A stretch of 64,000 bases of DNA from contig JAQOOI010000063.1 of the NCBI GenBank assembly GCA_028554645.1, positions 186,001 through 250,000 on the forward strand. Reading direction: 5' to 3'. Shown here in pieces: positions 1-10,917 of the stretch. Below the pieces are notes generated by a model. The model ran no database searches. It saw only the letters and a list, made by a program, of their open reading frames with translations, and was not told the origin of the DNA. This DNA comes from Omphalotus guepiniiformis. Lineage: Eukaryota; Basidiomycota; Agaricomycetes; Agaricales; Omphalotaceae. The position numbers and the translations under genes are program-made. Numbering within the stretch: position 1 is the stretch's first letter; each line of letters begins with the position of its first letter.

Positions 1-10
1 AACGATATGG

Positions 11-2790
11 ATGTGGAAAGAGAACTTGTCAAGTTCTATAGCAGATCGTGCCGCTCAAAAGAAAAAGAGAAAATCCATCGCAGTACGTCCCCGTCCCTTG
101 TCCCTTCCTTTCATCGAGGGTTTTTGTAGGGTTAATTGGTGTCCATGCAAGGTAGCTTCCGCATACGATATCTGGGATATACGCAAGTGATGAACTTTCT
201 TCTCGGTTGATTGTCGTTTCTTCCGAGGAAGGCAATTTGACGTTGGTGGATAAGGATCTTCTTCAAATACGAAATACGAAGGCTTTGAATTCGCGTGTGT
301 TGAAGTACTTTGTACTTCCGCGTCAGAAGTGCTCGTTTGTGCCTTCGAGAAATGCACCGGTTTCTGGGATTGTTGTGGTTTTGTTGTTGGTGTCTGAGGA
401 ATCTGTTAGAGTCAATGTTTTAGCGGTTGACTCTGATGATGGTTATACGGATTTGGGAGATTTATCGTTGGATTTGGATGCTACGGTTGGTAAATTCTAC
501 TGTCAGAACCTAACATTCATTGCTAATTGATTTTGTCTTTCTTAGAAAATTCACACCGCGTCTTGTAGCCTTTCAGGTTTTTTCAGCGTCCTGCGTGAGT
601 TTCTTCATCCCAATCCCCCTAAAAAAACGACGGACTGATCAAGAGTCTACCAGTGAAAGACGGATCATGGAACATGTTCGAGTTCAAATCATCAAACGAC
701 ACTTCTTCACTCTCCTTAACACCACTCTCAGAACACCTCCAACTATCTCCCTCCCTCGGATTCACCCCTCCCTCCTCCTCCTCCCAAAAAACCCAAAAAA
801 CCCCAAACTCAACATCAATCCTCTCCCTCGGATCCTCCCACGTCCTCCTAGCAGGTCTAACCCACCAAACCAACGAAATCGCACTCCTCTTCTGGGACCT
901 CCAATTTTCAGTGCTTCTGGCTTCACGTAGTATCCCAGCACCAGCTAGCTTATCCGAAGGAGGAGGAGGAGGAGGAGGGTCTATTTCGGTCACACTTGTT
1001 GATGGGTTATCATCTTCGAATGTTCTGCTCGTGTTAACACCAAATTCCCCTCCACCACCACCTCCTTCGGACCGAAGAAAATCACAAAATAAATCTGCTA
1101 CTGCTGCGGCCGGTGCCGGTGGAGTGACGCGGTCGAGTGTGTTCGTGGTACCAGTGACTGTTCCACTCGTATCGAGTATCGCGAATGCGATGGGACGTGC
1201 AGCTGATGGTGAGAAGTGGGTTGTGAGTGTGAGGGATGGTGCCCTGGGGGTGAATGATGCTGCTGATGCTGATGCTGGAGGTGTTGGTGAAGGAGAAGGA
1301 GGGGGGTATGATGTTGGTAGGAAGAAAGTTATTGAGGAGATACGTGTTGCGATTGAGCAGGGTAGGCCTCAGAATGCTAATGAGGTGTTTTTTGAGTGGG
1401 AGAAATGTGAGGGTGAGGTTGAGCGGGAAGGTGAAAGTGGGGATAAAGATGTTGATGGTGAAGTTGATGGGACTGGGGCTGGGGTTGGGGCAGGGAGTGG
1501 AGATGCAGATGTAGAGCTTGAAGGTGATAAGAAAAAGGTTGATCAGAAAGGCAAGAAGGTAGGTTCTTCATGACCCCGTGCAATGCGTAAAAGCATTTTG
1601 AAACCCTAACTGAATGTCTTTTTTTTTTGTTTCGCATAGCCCTCCGAACGCCCATCTACACCCGAATTCGGATACAACTTTGTCAAAGACATCCTAAACG
1701 TAATCTTACAACCCTCAAAACCACCAAACACACCGTACTCTTCTCAAGTCATCGAGTATCTTTTACAGAAGAAGGTTGTTAGTGCTGCGATGGTTGAGCC
1801 GGGTTTATTAGCGGTTCTTCGTTTGAGGAATGATTGGGTATGTACTTTACCACTTCACATTTAAGAATCTGGAATACGGACTGAATTTGGAATACGAATC
1901 ACTGCAGAAATCAATAAATATCGCTTTGACTGCCGTTCCGGATTTGGAAGAAAAAGAAATTATCGAATCTCTCCGTTTCGTTCTCTTACGACACCGACAC
2001 CGACACCGACACCGACAAGCCCAATCCAACTCCAACTCTAGCGACGCAATGCAAGTCGACTCGACCACAACCACAAATGAAACCGAAACCGAAACCGAAA
2101 CCGAAACTATACCTTCACTACCTTCATTCCTAACAACAATCCTCCGTACCAAAACCTCGTCTATCCCCCTGCGGGCAGCGTTGAAGAGGTATATACCAGA
2201 CGTAGAAGATGTTTTGTGTGTTTTAGAAGTTTTAGATTCGTGGATTGCGCAGTGGGCTGGGAGAGAGGTTAGGTTGTTACCTTCGAATAAGATGATGGGG
2301 AAGAATGAGTTTGGGGTGTTGGTTGTTAAGAGTGGGGAGGGGATGTTTAGAGGTGGAGGTGGGGAGTCGGATATTCCGTCTATGATGCAGGTTAGGGTTT
2401 CTTTTCTTTTCTTTTCTTTGTTTTTTTTGGTTGGTTGGAAAGTCAAGTACTGATGTGTTTCCTACGGTTCTGGTTTAGATCACCTCGTTCCTACAATCCA
2501 TCCTCGACACCTCATTTATTAACCTAGTTCAACACGCACCAGCACACCGTATCCTTAAAAAGATCGCTTCACAAGTCGATCCAGAGATCAAGTACATTGA
2601 TCAAATGGCGCAACTGCGCGGCCCGTTGGAGGTGTTTGTTAGAGCGCAGAATAAGGCTGTTAGGGATGCAAAGGCTGTTAGTGAAGGTGTACAAGTTCCG
2701 TTGGTTGATTGGAGGCAGAGGAAAAAGCTTGCGCATGAGCAGGCTGGTATGGCTATTGGGTTGTATCAGTTGGAGGAGTTGGTTTTGTAA
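11..2790 (+). CDS. Large nucleolar-type protein, possibly Utp8/NOL11-like (tentative)
   Basis: Seven exons: 11-82, 156-489, 569-594, 644-1558, 1640-1837, 1908-2390, 2479-2790 (TAA). Phases agree and give about 779 aa. The ATG at 11 is the first in frame, but the frame is open to the window edge, so the true start may lie outside. The N-terminus has a basic KKKRK stretch, then beta-strand-like segments (LIVVSSEEGNLTLVDKDL) and ALLFWDLQFSVLLASR, which look like a propeller. The middle is acidic low-complexity sequence. The C-terminal third is helical and ends with PLVDWRQRKKLAHEQAGMAI. A propeller followed by a helical C-terminus recalls Utp8/NOL11 of the small-subunit processome; that is inference only. 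Exon 5 encodes pure RH and TE dipeptide runs. Confidence 0.75.
1988..2106 (+). repeat. Two coding microsatellites (ACCGAC)n and (GAAACC)n
   Basis: Within exon 5 of the first gene, a 6-nt ACCGAC repeat near 1990-2015 encodes alternating His-Arg. A 6-nt GAAACC repeat near 2078-2106 encodes alternating Thr-Glu. Both keep frame because the unit is six bases, so length changes would be tolerated. Confidence 0.85.
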
Positions 2791-2889
2791 ATGAATTTTA
2801 TTTTCTTGAAGAACTATGAAGTGAATAGGATTCGATTCTGCGCTTGTTTCTTATGATGGGTATCCTTAAGCCTATTATTATGTCCCCCT

Positions 2890-3479
2890 TCAAACGTCCC
2901 CTGGTAGGAGCGCAGTCATCAAATCGAGATAACGATTTAGTTCCTGCGTCGTAGCAGTAAACGCCTCTACTGTCTCTTCAAACGCTGCTATCGTCTCTGC
3001 ATCGTACACCGTGTCCGTGTCATCAACACTATCACTATCATTTGAAAGGGTATCCTTTGCACGCCAAGTTAATTGCACAATCTTGTCTTTCTGAGCTTGA
3101 ATCTTTGGCAAGAGTCGTTTCACTAAGAATTCGTCGTTTTAGCATTTATCCTCATTTACTTAACTACCACCTTCATGGTCAAGGGGGATGGATAGGGATA
3201 GGATAGGGTACATACGTTCCTCTCGTTCAGTACCACCCAACCCCGGATGATCCAAAAAACTCTTGATAGTATCGAGAGCAGTAACACATATCATATGATA
3301 TCCCTGCTCAGCGGATTGCATCGAGGATAAAGAATCGGTGGCTTCTTCCCTGTGGATCCATGAACAAGTCAGTCAGTCAGTTATTCCGTATGTAGTACTA
3401 GGAAGATATGGATGGGAAGTAACTTTGTTTTTGGGATTGTTATGTCGACGTTGGGGGGATCTGGGATTGAGATGGACAT
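2890..3479 (-). CDS. Small alpha-helical protein of unknown function (140 aa)
   Basis: Three exons on the minus strand: 3479-3424, 3349-3216, 3122-2890. Their lengths sum to 423 nt, exactly 141 codons including stop, with canonical GT-AG introns. The protein begins MSISIPDPPNVDITIPKTK. It continues with two predicted helical stretches, one around LDTIKSFLDHPGLGG and one around LLPKIQAQKDKIVQL, an Asp/Ser-rich linker, and a final helix ending LDLMTALLPGDV. There are no membrane segments or catalytic motifs. I do not recognise the family; the heptad-like helices fit a small subunit of a larger complex. It is convergent with the upstream plus-strand gene (stops 99 bp apart). A CRE/MCB-like element lies about 125 bp upstream of its start. 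Confidence 0.7.
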
Positions 3480-3602
3480 GATGGTGCTTGGTGCTCAGAA
3501 GGCTCATGGGCTTGTATTATTTGGAATGCCTTGAGGCCTTGAGGCTTTGAGGACTCAGGGAAACGCGCTGATGGGGACAGGTAGGAGTCAAATGACGAGT
3601 GG

Positions 3603-3615
3603 TGACGTCACGCGT
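3603..3615. promoter_or_regulatory. CRE palindrome overlapping an ACGCGT (MCB-like) hexamer
   Basis: TGACGTCA at 3603-3610 is a perfect CRE/ATF palindrome. Its last base starts ACGCGT (3610-3615), followed by CGCGT. It lies about 125 bp upstream of the minus-strand start at 3479. ACGCGT is the MluI cell-cycle box in yeasts and CRE sites bind bZIP factors; occupancy here is inference. Confidence 0.4.
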
Positions 3616-3769
3616 CGCGTTTAAATATAGCGTACTATAATTAGTGTACAGTCTTTACAGGCGACTTCAATTGGTCAAGTTTGAATGCAATATGTTGCGT
3701 CAGTCTCAAAGTAACGCGTTTTTCTTGTCAAATAGGCAAGTATGATTTCGCCATTTCATTGTATACTCA

Positions 3770-6062
3770 CTATTTAACAGTACCTTTCCTTACCTTTCGT
3801 TCAAATTCCGCTACACCATCTTTCATCTCCTTCAACTGTCCCTTATTTATCATATACACCTTCCCACTCAAATCGCGTTCGCCTTCGTTCCCCTCATCGG
3901 AATTGACCTCCGCATTGCCTTCGATAACAGCACTCACAAACCATCGATCATGGCTGACAATGACAACGGCACCTTCATATGTACCCAACTCTTCAGCAAG
4001 TGCCATGACGCTATCTGCATCAAGATGAGTGGTCACTTCATCTAGGACAAGAACATGCGGTGGGGGGTAGAGAATGTCGACAAGTGCCAAGCGAACTTTC
4101 TGACCACCTGAGAGTCGAGCAATTGGAAGGTCCGAGACTGTACGGCCTGACAAGCCAAGAGACGCGAGAGCTGAACGAGCGTCATGTTCGTCAACAGGAC
4201 TCTCACCGCCATTGATGATGCCCTTGGCCATAGTATACTGAAGCGCAGTTTGATCCGAAGGAAGCTGCTCGACAGCTGTCTGTGAAAAGTACCCCACTCG
4301 AGCTCTAGGATGATGCGAGAGTATCCCAGAAGTAACCTTTCCTCTTGAATTCGGCGCACCAACAAGACACGAAATCAACGTCGACTTTCCCGCTCCATTC
4401 AATCCTACAATACCCACTCGATCTTTCTCATGAATCGTCAAATCCACGCTTTTCAACGTAGACGTCGCAGAGCCTCTATACCGAAACGATACGTTTTCCA
4501 ACGAGATGAGTGGACCTGGAAACCTCAGTTGTACTGGTGTCTTTGGTAGAGATAATTTCACCGCAGCTTCATCCTCCGGAACCTCGATGTCGTCTCTTGA
4601 TGTTAAATGAAACCCAGTCAAATCGCGGTTCAATTTAAACCTCCCGCCACGTAACCCGACTTGATATCCCATCCGATCATCAAGTTTCTTCTGACGAGAA
4701 GCCGCTTGTTTAAGTTTCTTGTCATCTCCAGACGCTCTAGCAGCACGGATATTCCCCGCGATAGTATCCTCAATATGTGCCTTCTGTCTATCCTGCGCTT
4801 CTTTCATCCGCGTGAGCCGCTGACGCTGTTCAGAACGTGTTCGTTCATAAGACGAAAGGTTTCCAGGATATCGTTCGAGTTTGGTATCACGTAGAACCAT
4901 AATCTCTTCCGCGACGTTGTCTGCAAAGGTACGATCGTGTGAGACTAGTAGGATTGTGGTGGAAGTTAGACTTTGTAGATACGTTTCGAGCCAGATGAGG
5001 GAGGGGAGGTCTAGGAAGTTGGTGGGTTCGTCTAGGAGGAGAATGTCGCAGGGTTGGAAGAGCAGAGATGCTAGGAGGGTACGCATGCGCCAGCCACCTG
5101 ATAGTGAGGATAGAGGTTGAGAGATGGATTCGTTAGTGAACCCGAGGCCGAGAAGTAAACTTCTAGCACGAGTTTCAGCTACGGATGCGTCCATCTACGA
5201 ACATGAACGTCGTCATATATACCACAACGAAGATCATATGCAGAACTTACTGCCTCTAGCTGTGTCTCCAATTCTGTTAGCATGGATATACCTTCGCCAG
5301 TCTCGTCCGCGATAGTGTCTTCATCGATGTCTTGAAGCCTGAACCCATGATGCAGAACAAACAACGAAGGTTTGAATAGTAACCACCCCTTACCTCTCCT
5401 GCTCAGCAACAACCTGCACCTCAAGAGCCTTCAACTCTTTCCTCGCTTTAATTCCTCTGCTTCCACTCCTTAGGCTCGCAGTCTTTTTAGCCTCTTCAAG
5501 CATTCTCAGCCGTTGCTCATGTTTCAAAGCGCGAACGACTTTAATAACAGCAGTTGGATCTCCGACGTTTTCCAATGATTGCTGAAGCACTAGGGAGGTG
5601 AATTCAGCATGGAAGATAAAATCTCTAGTTATGAGAAATGAACGTACGGTGATATCTACGCATCATCTCGGTCCTCTCCCTATGACTATTCACAACAAAA
5701 TCAATCACCTTCTCTCCACACTCGTACCCCCCTAACTGAGAATCCTGAGCATCCTGTGCGTAACTCTGCTGCAACAACAGAATCCTAAGACCCGACCGAA
5801 CCCCAGGAATGACCTTCTCCCCTATCGCACGCAACAAAGTTGATTTCCCAACACCGTTCCGACCTACAAGAACATAATGTACACCGGTAGATAACTTGAG
5901 ATGCGTGTCGGAGATTATCTCACGTTTTCCGAGGGAGATGTTGACGCCGTGTAGGTCGAGCTCTTTGGATGCTGTGTCTTGGATGATGTCGAATCGGGTT
6001 TGTTGGGATGTTGCGTGGATTGTGAAATTGGGGTTGGATTTTTCTGTTCGGTCGCGAGGCAT
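3770..6062 (-). CDS. ABC-F family ATPase (twin ABC domains, no membrane domain)
   Basis: Four exons: 6062-5648, 5589-5394, 5338-5251, 5194-3770; 2124 nt, 707 aa, all phases consistent. Domain 1 has Walker A GRNGVGKST, signature LSGGWRMR and Walker B LLLDEPTNFLD. Domain 2 has Walker A GLNGAGKST, signature LSGGQKVRLAL and Walker B VLVLDEVTTHLD. Between them is a charged helical linker (QRLTRMKEAQDRQKAHIEDT). This is the ABC-F layout (Gcn20, Arb1, bacterial EttA/Uup), soluble proteins acting on ribosomes. There is no long N-terminal extension, so it is not New1 or a typical Gcn20; orthology beyond ABC-F is uncertain. The second Walker B reads DEVTTHLD rather than the usual DEPTNHLD. Confidence 0.95.
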
Positions 6063-6851
6063 TGTGTTTGGAACTGGGTTTGGGACTGGGAGAGGGCTTC
6101 AAGTAGATGTCGATATTGATATTGAAGTCGATAGGGCTTTCAGTTTGGGTTTAGGAGGTAAATAAAAGGGATTTGTGGGTTTGGGGTTGACTCATGAAAG
6201 TCATCCTTGACTGTAGTGTCTATGGCTCCGGAATGACTTTTCTTTCGGAGCCGCTACAAGCATTTTTGAAACATCCCCCGCCGCGCATTGTCCCGGGTCC
6301 TGGACGTGAAACGGAAACGCGTGAGCTTTCAACGATATTTGATCATGAAGAAGTTGGTGAGCGTGCGCGAGAGATGCCAGTGGTACGGTGAGGTGCGCGT
6401 ACCATGAAGCTTGAGAGAAGACATGTATGTCAACGTTCGAGCTTGCAAATTGCAAGCTTCAAGCTTTGAGATATTTGAGTGCGATTAAGGAAGAAGCAAC
6501 GCCCCTCGTGAGAATTGGGCCAGTCCGAATCCCTCCAGACTACATAACCCTCGAGATGCCTCTACATAAAATAGCAGGGTGCTTGTAATACGTCGCAGGG
6601 CAAAGTGCTGAGGACTGCACGCCCACGAAGTAATGCATCACAATATCGTCCTACTAGTAAGCATATTCCAGATTCCAGAAGGAAATCTATTCCCGCTGTC
6701 TATGAGTACTCTCTCCGAATCGGAGAGACCTACAATTATACATTTAATGCTATTACTTTAATATACGAATTCATTAACATCATCAACCTATTCACACCTC
6801 CGAGTCCAACTACCTGTCGTTCAACGCCAGTGCTCATCGACACAAAGTCGT
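6063..6851. other. Intergenic, no gene seen
   Basis: About 790 bp between the ABC-F start and the protease stop. Short open frames on both strands show no family resemblance and no consistent splicing. The 5' flank of the ABC-F gene occupies the first part and the 3' flank of the protease the last. Confidence 0.6.
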
Positions 6852-8529
6852 TTACTGAGCCAGCGCAGCAAATCCAACTTGGTCCGTATCAAAATTAAAT
6901 GCCGTATAAACGTTCTTCATGAAGCTATCAAGACCCAACCAAAATCAGCTCAGTACACGGAAAGGTCGGAGAAAGGGCCGCGACAAACCTATCACCGAGA
7001 AGCCAGACACCATCACCAAGACCAAGGTCCAGGCCAGCAATAGCCCCAACGCAAGTGTCCCCTGTCGAGTCAGTAGTACCAAGGTTGAAGCTATATATCA
7101 AACAACATCATAAGAAACAGTGCCAAGTTGTATCCAAATACAGCTTCAACAACAACTCACTTATCAGCAGAAATACTCCAATCACTTCCACCCCAACTAA
7201 ACGAAACACCCTCCGTACTATCACACGGGTAAGAATAATACCCCTCCTCAGAATCATAAACAGCAGATCCAGGTATCGCATCATAAAACATTTCAACATC
7301 ATCAGGAGGTCCATAGATAATCGTTGTCCCAGAATCAATGATAGTGCTAAAATTCGAAACAACAGCGCTGGAATTAACGTTGATGCTACCTCCAGTGACA
7401 GTCCAATACCCTGGGTCAGTATCGACATCGTGATACTCGAGGGTGCCCGTGTAAAGGGTACTGTTGGTACCGCCAAGGAAAAGCTCGGATCCGTTGGAGG
7501 AAAGGTAAAAACCGAATTCGTTGGTGCTGACGGCGCCTTGGCTGAATGCGTTGGTGAAGAAAGGGTTTTCGTTCAGGTTCGAAAGGGAGGGATAACCCAT
7601 GCCCAGAATCCTTCATATGCATTAAACGTGCGTGAGTCTATATCGAAAATCGCGATGATTTTTTGTTTACTCACCTGTCGATAGGGTCACCTGCGAAAGA
7701 CGAAGATAGTGTTGTCACGGGAGAGAAAAACTGGTCAGAGACCTGGATACCAGCGACAGTCACTGAATCGAATGTGGTCATTCAGAGGGGGAAAAAATCA
7801 GCTGTTCAAACGTCGAGCTTACCATTATCAGTGAATACAGGGCCAGAAACAGTAGACCCATCGCCATACGCAATCGTAAACGATCCCGTTTGTTCTTGTG
7901 AAATCGTCGAGGCATTGGCATCGTATGTATTTTTAGCTGAGCACGTAGAGCTAGTACACGCAGACGAAGGGACCCACAGGTCAGACGAGCCAGCTTGATC
8001 ACAAATGAGCACACTGTATAATGCAAGGGTCCAAATTTTTAAACAAACAAACGTACTGTCAAAGTCGATTATAAAACTTTGAGCTGGATCCCCAATCGAG
8101 ATTATCCCAGCCCACTCCTCGTCATCCTCTTCATCAATCAACGACTCGGATTGACGCTTGCTGAGCTGAAGTCTTGAGGCTACGTCTTCAGGAACAGTAG
8201 CCAGAGCCATGATAGTTGCGCCCTGCAGGAGCACATTCATCGTCAACCTTCGTAAATGACAGAAACCCCCGATAGCAACCAAAACTTACCTTGGCCAGCG
8301 CACCCGTATTCTTCTGAAAATTAAGCAAATTCTGACGATGTTTGTTCTTTGTTAAAACAGCCTGTAACATAGCCTTGTCCTTGTTGAATACACCATTGGC
8401 GTCCGCGAATCCAGCGCGCTTACGCATGGGAATGGAGATACCATGGCTCCTAGTTGGCAATGGTACAGGGGATGAAGAAGTAAGGAGTGCGAGAGTAACC
8501 GTGATAAGGAGAGATGTTTTGCAGAACAT
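6852..8529 (-). CDS. Secreted pepsin-like aspartic protease (peptidase A1)
   Basis: Seven exons: 8529-8290, 8222-8057, 7993-7823, 7762-7675, 7610-7161, 7090-6989, 6924-6852; 1290 nt, 429 aa. The first 20 residues are a signal peptide (MFCKTSLLITVTLALLTSSS). A basic propeptide of about 80-100 residues follows. The first catalytic motif FDTGSSDLW is assembled across the exon 2/3 junction. The flap tyrosine lies in IAYGDGS and the second catalytic motif is IIDSGTTIIYGP. The C-terminus reads NVYTAFNFDTDQVGFAAL, as expected for the last strand of the fold. All catalytic residues are present, so it should be active after propeptide removal, probably extracellular or vacuolar. The plus-strand open frames across this locus are antisense shadows. 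Confidence 0.96.
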
Positions 8530-9039
8530 TGTGCTGCTTGGGTAGGTGAAGGTATCGATGTACTAGACACCGGATAGGTTCAACCTGGTAAGGTATCCTC
8601 CTTCTCTGTTCTGGGCATTTAGTTAAATAGCCAACGAAAATTGTTTCTGGCGAGATAACCCCGAGAGAGTATAATATTGCGACGAGTCGGGTCTGTTGGA
8701 AGATTCTCCCGAGGAAAAGAAGATTTCGTCCGTAGTTTGGTTCATAAATTAATCATTAGGACTAGTTGAAATGCCGATCTTGAAAGCGGTGTAGCTCTAT
8801 ATGAGAATCAACGACGCCTCGAAGACTCGAAGAGAAGAGATGGCGTACTAGTTGAACAACCTATAAGCTCGGCCGAGACGAGATAAGGGGGCCACTTGCC
8901 AAACCCGAGGCGCGGAGGCGCAGAACTTCCTTGGCTCAACGTGTACTGCTAACAGTTTTCAAAAACCGATATACAAGAACGAGGGAAAACCGTTGCTAAC
9001 CTGCTGATCCCACCGTAGTGAAGCTCCATCCCAGACTAA
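8530..9039. other. Protease upstream region, no gene seen
   Basis: Five-prime flank of the aspartic protease. An AT-rich TATTTAA-like stretch sits about 90-100 bp upstream of its start on the minus strand. No open frame is supported. Confidence 0.4.
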
Positions 9040-9560
9040 GGTTGTTGGCAGAATTCTGCCAATCTGCCACATTTCGCCAAAAGTGGCAATTGCCTGGCAT
9101 ATGCCGGGGACGCCTGGGCAGAATATGGCAGAAATAGGTTACATAATCACTAGAACTGGCCAGGTTTGTGCCAAAACTCGATGAAGTGATGTCTATTTGG
9201 GCTTCAGCGGGCCGTGGATGCTACTATTACAGTCAAATATTGTAGCAAAACCAAGCAAAAATTCACATGTGAGCATTTATAGGCATCATGCCCCGTGGGA
9301 ACTTTGGGCTTTGGGACCACTATACCGTCTATACACTGTCAGCAAGACTCTTGTAGAGTAGAGAGGTCCAAGTGACAGCAAATGTTCAAGAATGAAATAC
9401 ATATTGTTACTTCATGTTTTTTAGTATCTGGATACCCTCACAGTGTTGAAACAGCCTGGGAATTCTGCCAAATTATGCCACCCATGGCATTTGCCGTTCT
9501 GCCGTTCTGCCTGGCAGAATTTGACCAAAAATATTCTGCCATGTACACTATCCCAGACTC
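9040..9560. repeat. TGCCA/TGGCA-rich paired element, possible decayed MITE
   Basis: Two blocks, about 9045-9145 and 9450-9550, are built from repeated TGCCA, TGGCA and TTCTGCC/GGCAGAA motifs. Each is rich in short inverted repeats and could fold into hairpins. The blocks resemble each other directly (both contain AATTCTGCCAA, then a TGGCA..TTGCC motif, then GCCTGG and CAGAAT). Their outer edges are also roughly inverted (GGCAGAATTC at the left, ATTCTGCCAT at the right). About 300 bp of ordinary sequence lies between. No transposase frame is present. Confidence 0.45.
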
Positions 9561-10917
9561 ATTATTACTGCTGCGCTGTAACAATGCTGTGTATTCGAAC
9601 CTTCCCCGGGTTTACTGTGCAGAAATATGAATCGATGTAAATATTAAGTGGAAGAAGCAAGATAGTTACGATAATATACTCGGCTAAAACCCCCCTTCGA
9701 GACAATCTCTTGGTTGGTTGCAGCCTGCAGTACTGAGTCGGAAGTCTGACGGACATGATGACTACTGCGGCTAACATCCAACGCAATTTGGGGGGGTCTT
9801 GTGCTGCGCCCTACGTATGAGAGCAGAGATAAAAAGATGCGGGAACATGAACCGACTGTCGTTCGTAAATCAAGAATAACCCTCGATTCGATTCTCAAAT
9901 GAGTAGATTCCGGTACTTCATATCATTGGCGTCACGATCACAAGACCTATTGATAGCGACAGGCGAGGCAGCAGGCCAGGTCACCAAAGACGGTAACATT
10001 TGAGCTATCACCGCTGCGCGCTTCGAGTGTTAAGAAGATTGTTGTATATTCGACTTTGAGAGGTGGATGTCTTCTGTAGCATCGCGCCTGCGTCGACCTG
10101 TTCGGTGTCGGAGGTGATCCATCTTTGATATCCATGTATGAGAGCAGTGAACAGATGAAGCGTTTGCAGCACAAAAAGGACTACGTGGACGTTAGCTCAT
10201 AAGAAACCTTTAAGTAGAGGATTACTAACCCTCAACGCTCTACTACCTTGTATGTCGCAATCCTCAGGTTTGTCGTGCCAACGAACCTCAAAACCCCAGT
10301 GAATAGATTAGCGAGGGATTCGTAGGATGGAACTTCATATACACGGAGCCAGGAGCAAGGACTGTTCAAATCTGGTTCAATGAATAGAAAAGACACGACA
10401 CGATAAAGCCTTCATAATTCTCAATCACATTCAAATGTCTAGGTATAACCAAAAAACCACAAAACACTCATCGAATCAACGTATAAATTACCAAGCCTAG
10501 ATATAATGTAGAACCTCTGGTAAGGAACTCCTCTCCAATCTCCTCTTCGAAGTGCCAATTTAAAAAAGATAATAGGCGGAAGAACGCTCCAGCTAGAGGC
10601 ACAACCCTGCTTCTTGGACAAGCGGTAGACTCCTGCGAGGCAATGAAGCAAATTATCGCAGGGGGACAATAGGCGAGTCCGTGAAATGAGTGAGGAAAAA
10701 AAAGTTGGATTGGAAGGAGGAATTTATAGTGAGGATGTTTGGTGGTGCTTGGCTTTGAGGTCATGTGATAGTCTTGCAGATGGCCGGCCCGCCGCAACTG
10801 GTGAGAGGTAACTTATGAGGAGTCTCCTTTCTTGATACTTTCGCATTCCGTCTCGCTCGAAGCTGTTTATTCTACTGTGGAAAGCTTCAGCCTGAATCAG
10901 ACGAATGTCACAAGTAA
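9561..10917. other. Intergenic, no gene seen
   Basis: About 1.35 kb ahead of the F-box gene. Short open frames on the minus strand (9644-9898, 9947-10174, 10439-10797) show no domain, no convincing start context and no splice partners. Two stretches share a TATGAGAGCAG motif (about 9817 and 10137), too short to call a repeat. Confidence 0.5.

Noticed and set aside
1847..2446. 199-codon minus-strand open frame
   Set aside because: Antisense to exon 5 of the first gene; its openness comes from the hexanucleotide repeats.
7055..7684. Long plus-strand open frame of 209 codons
   Set aside because: It is antisense to the aspartic protease exons, whose catalytic motifs and splice phases are unambiguous on the minus strand.
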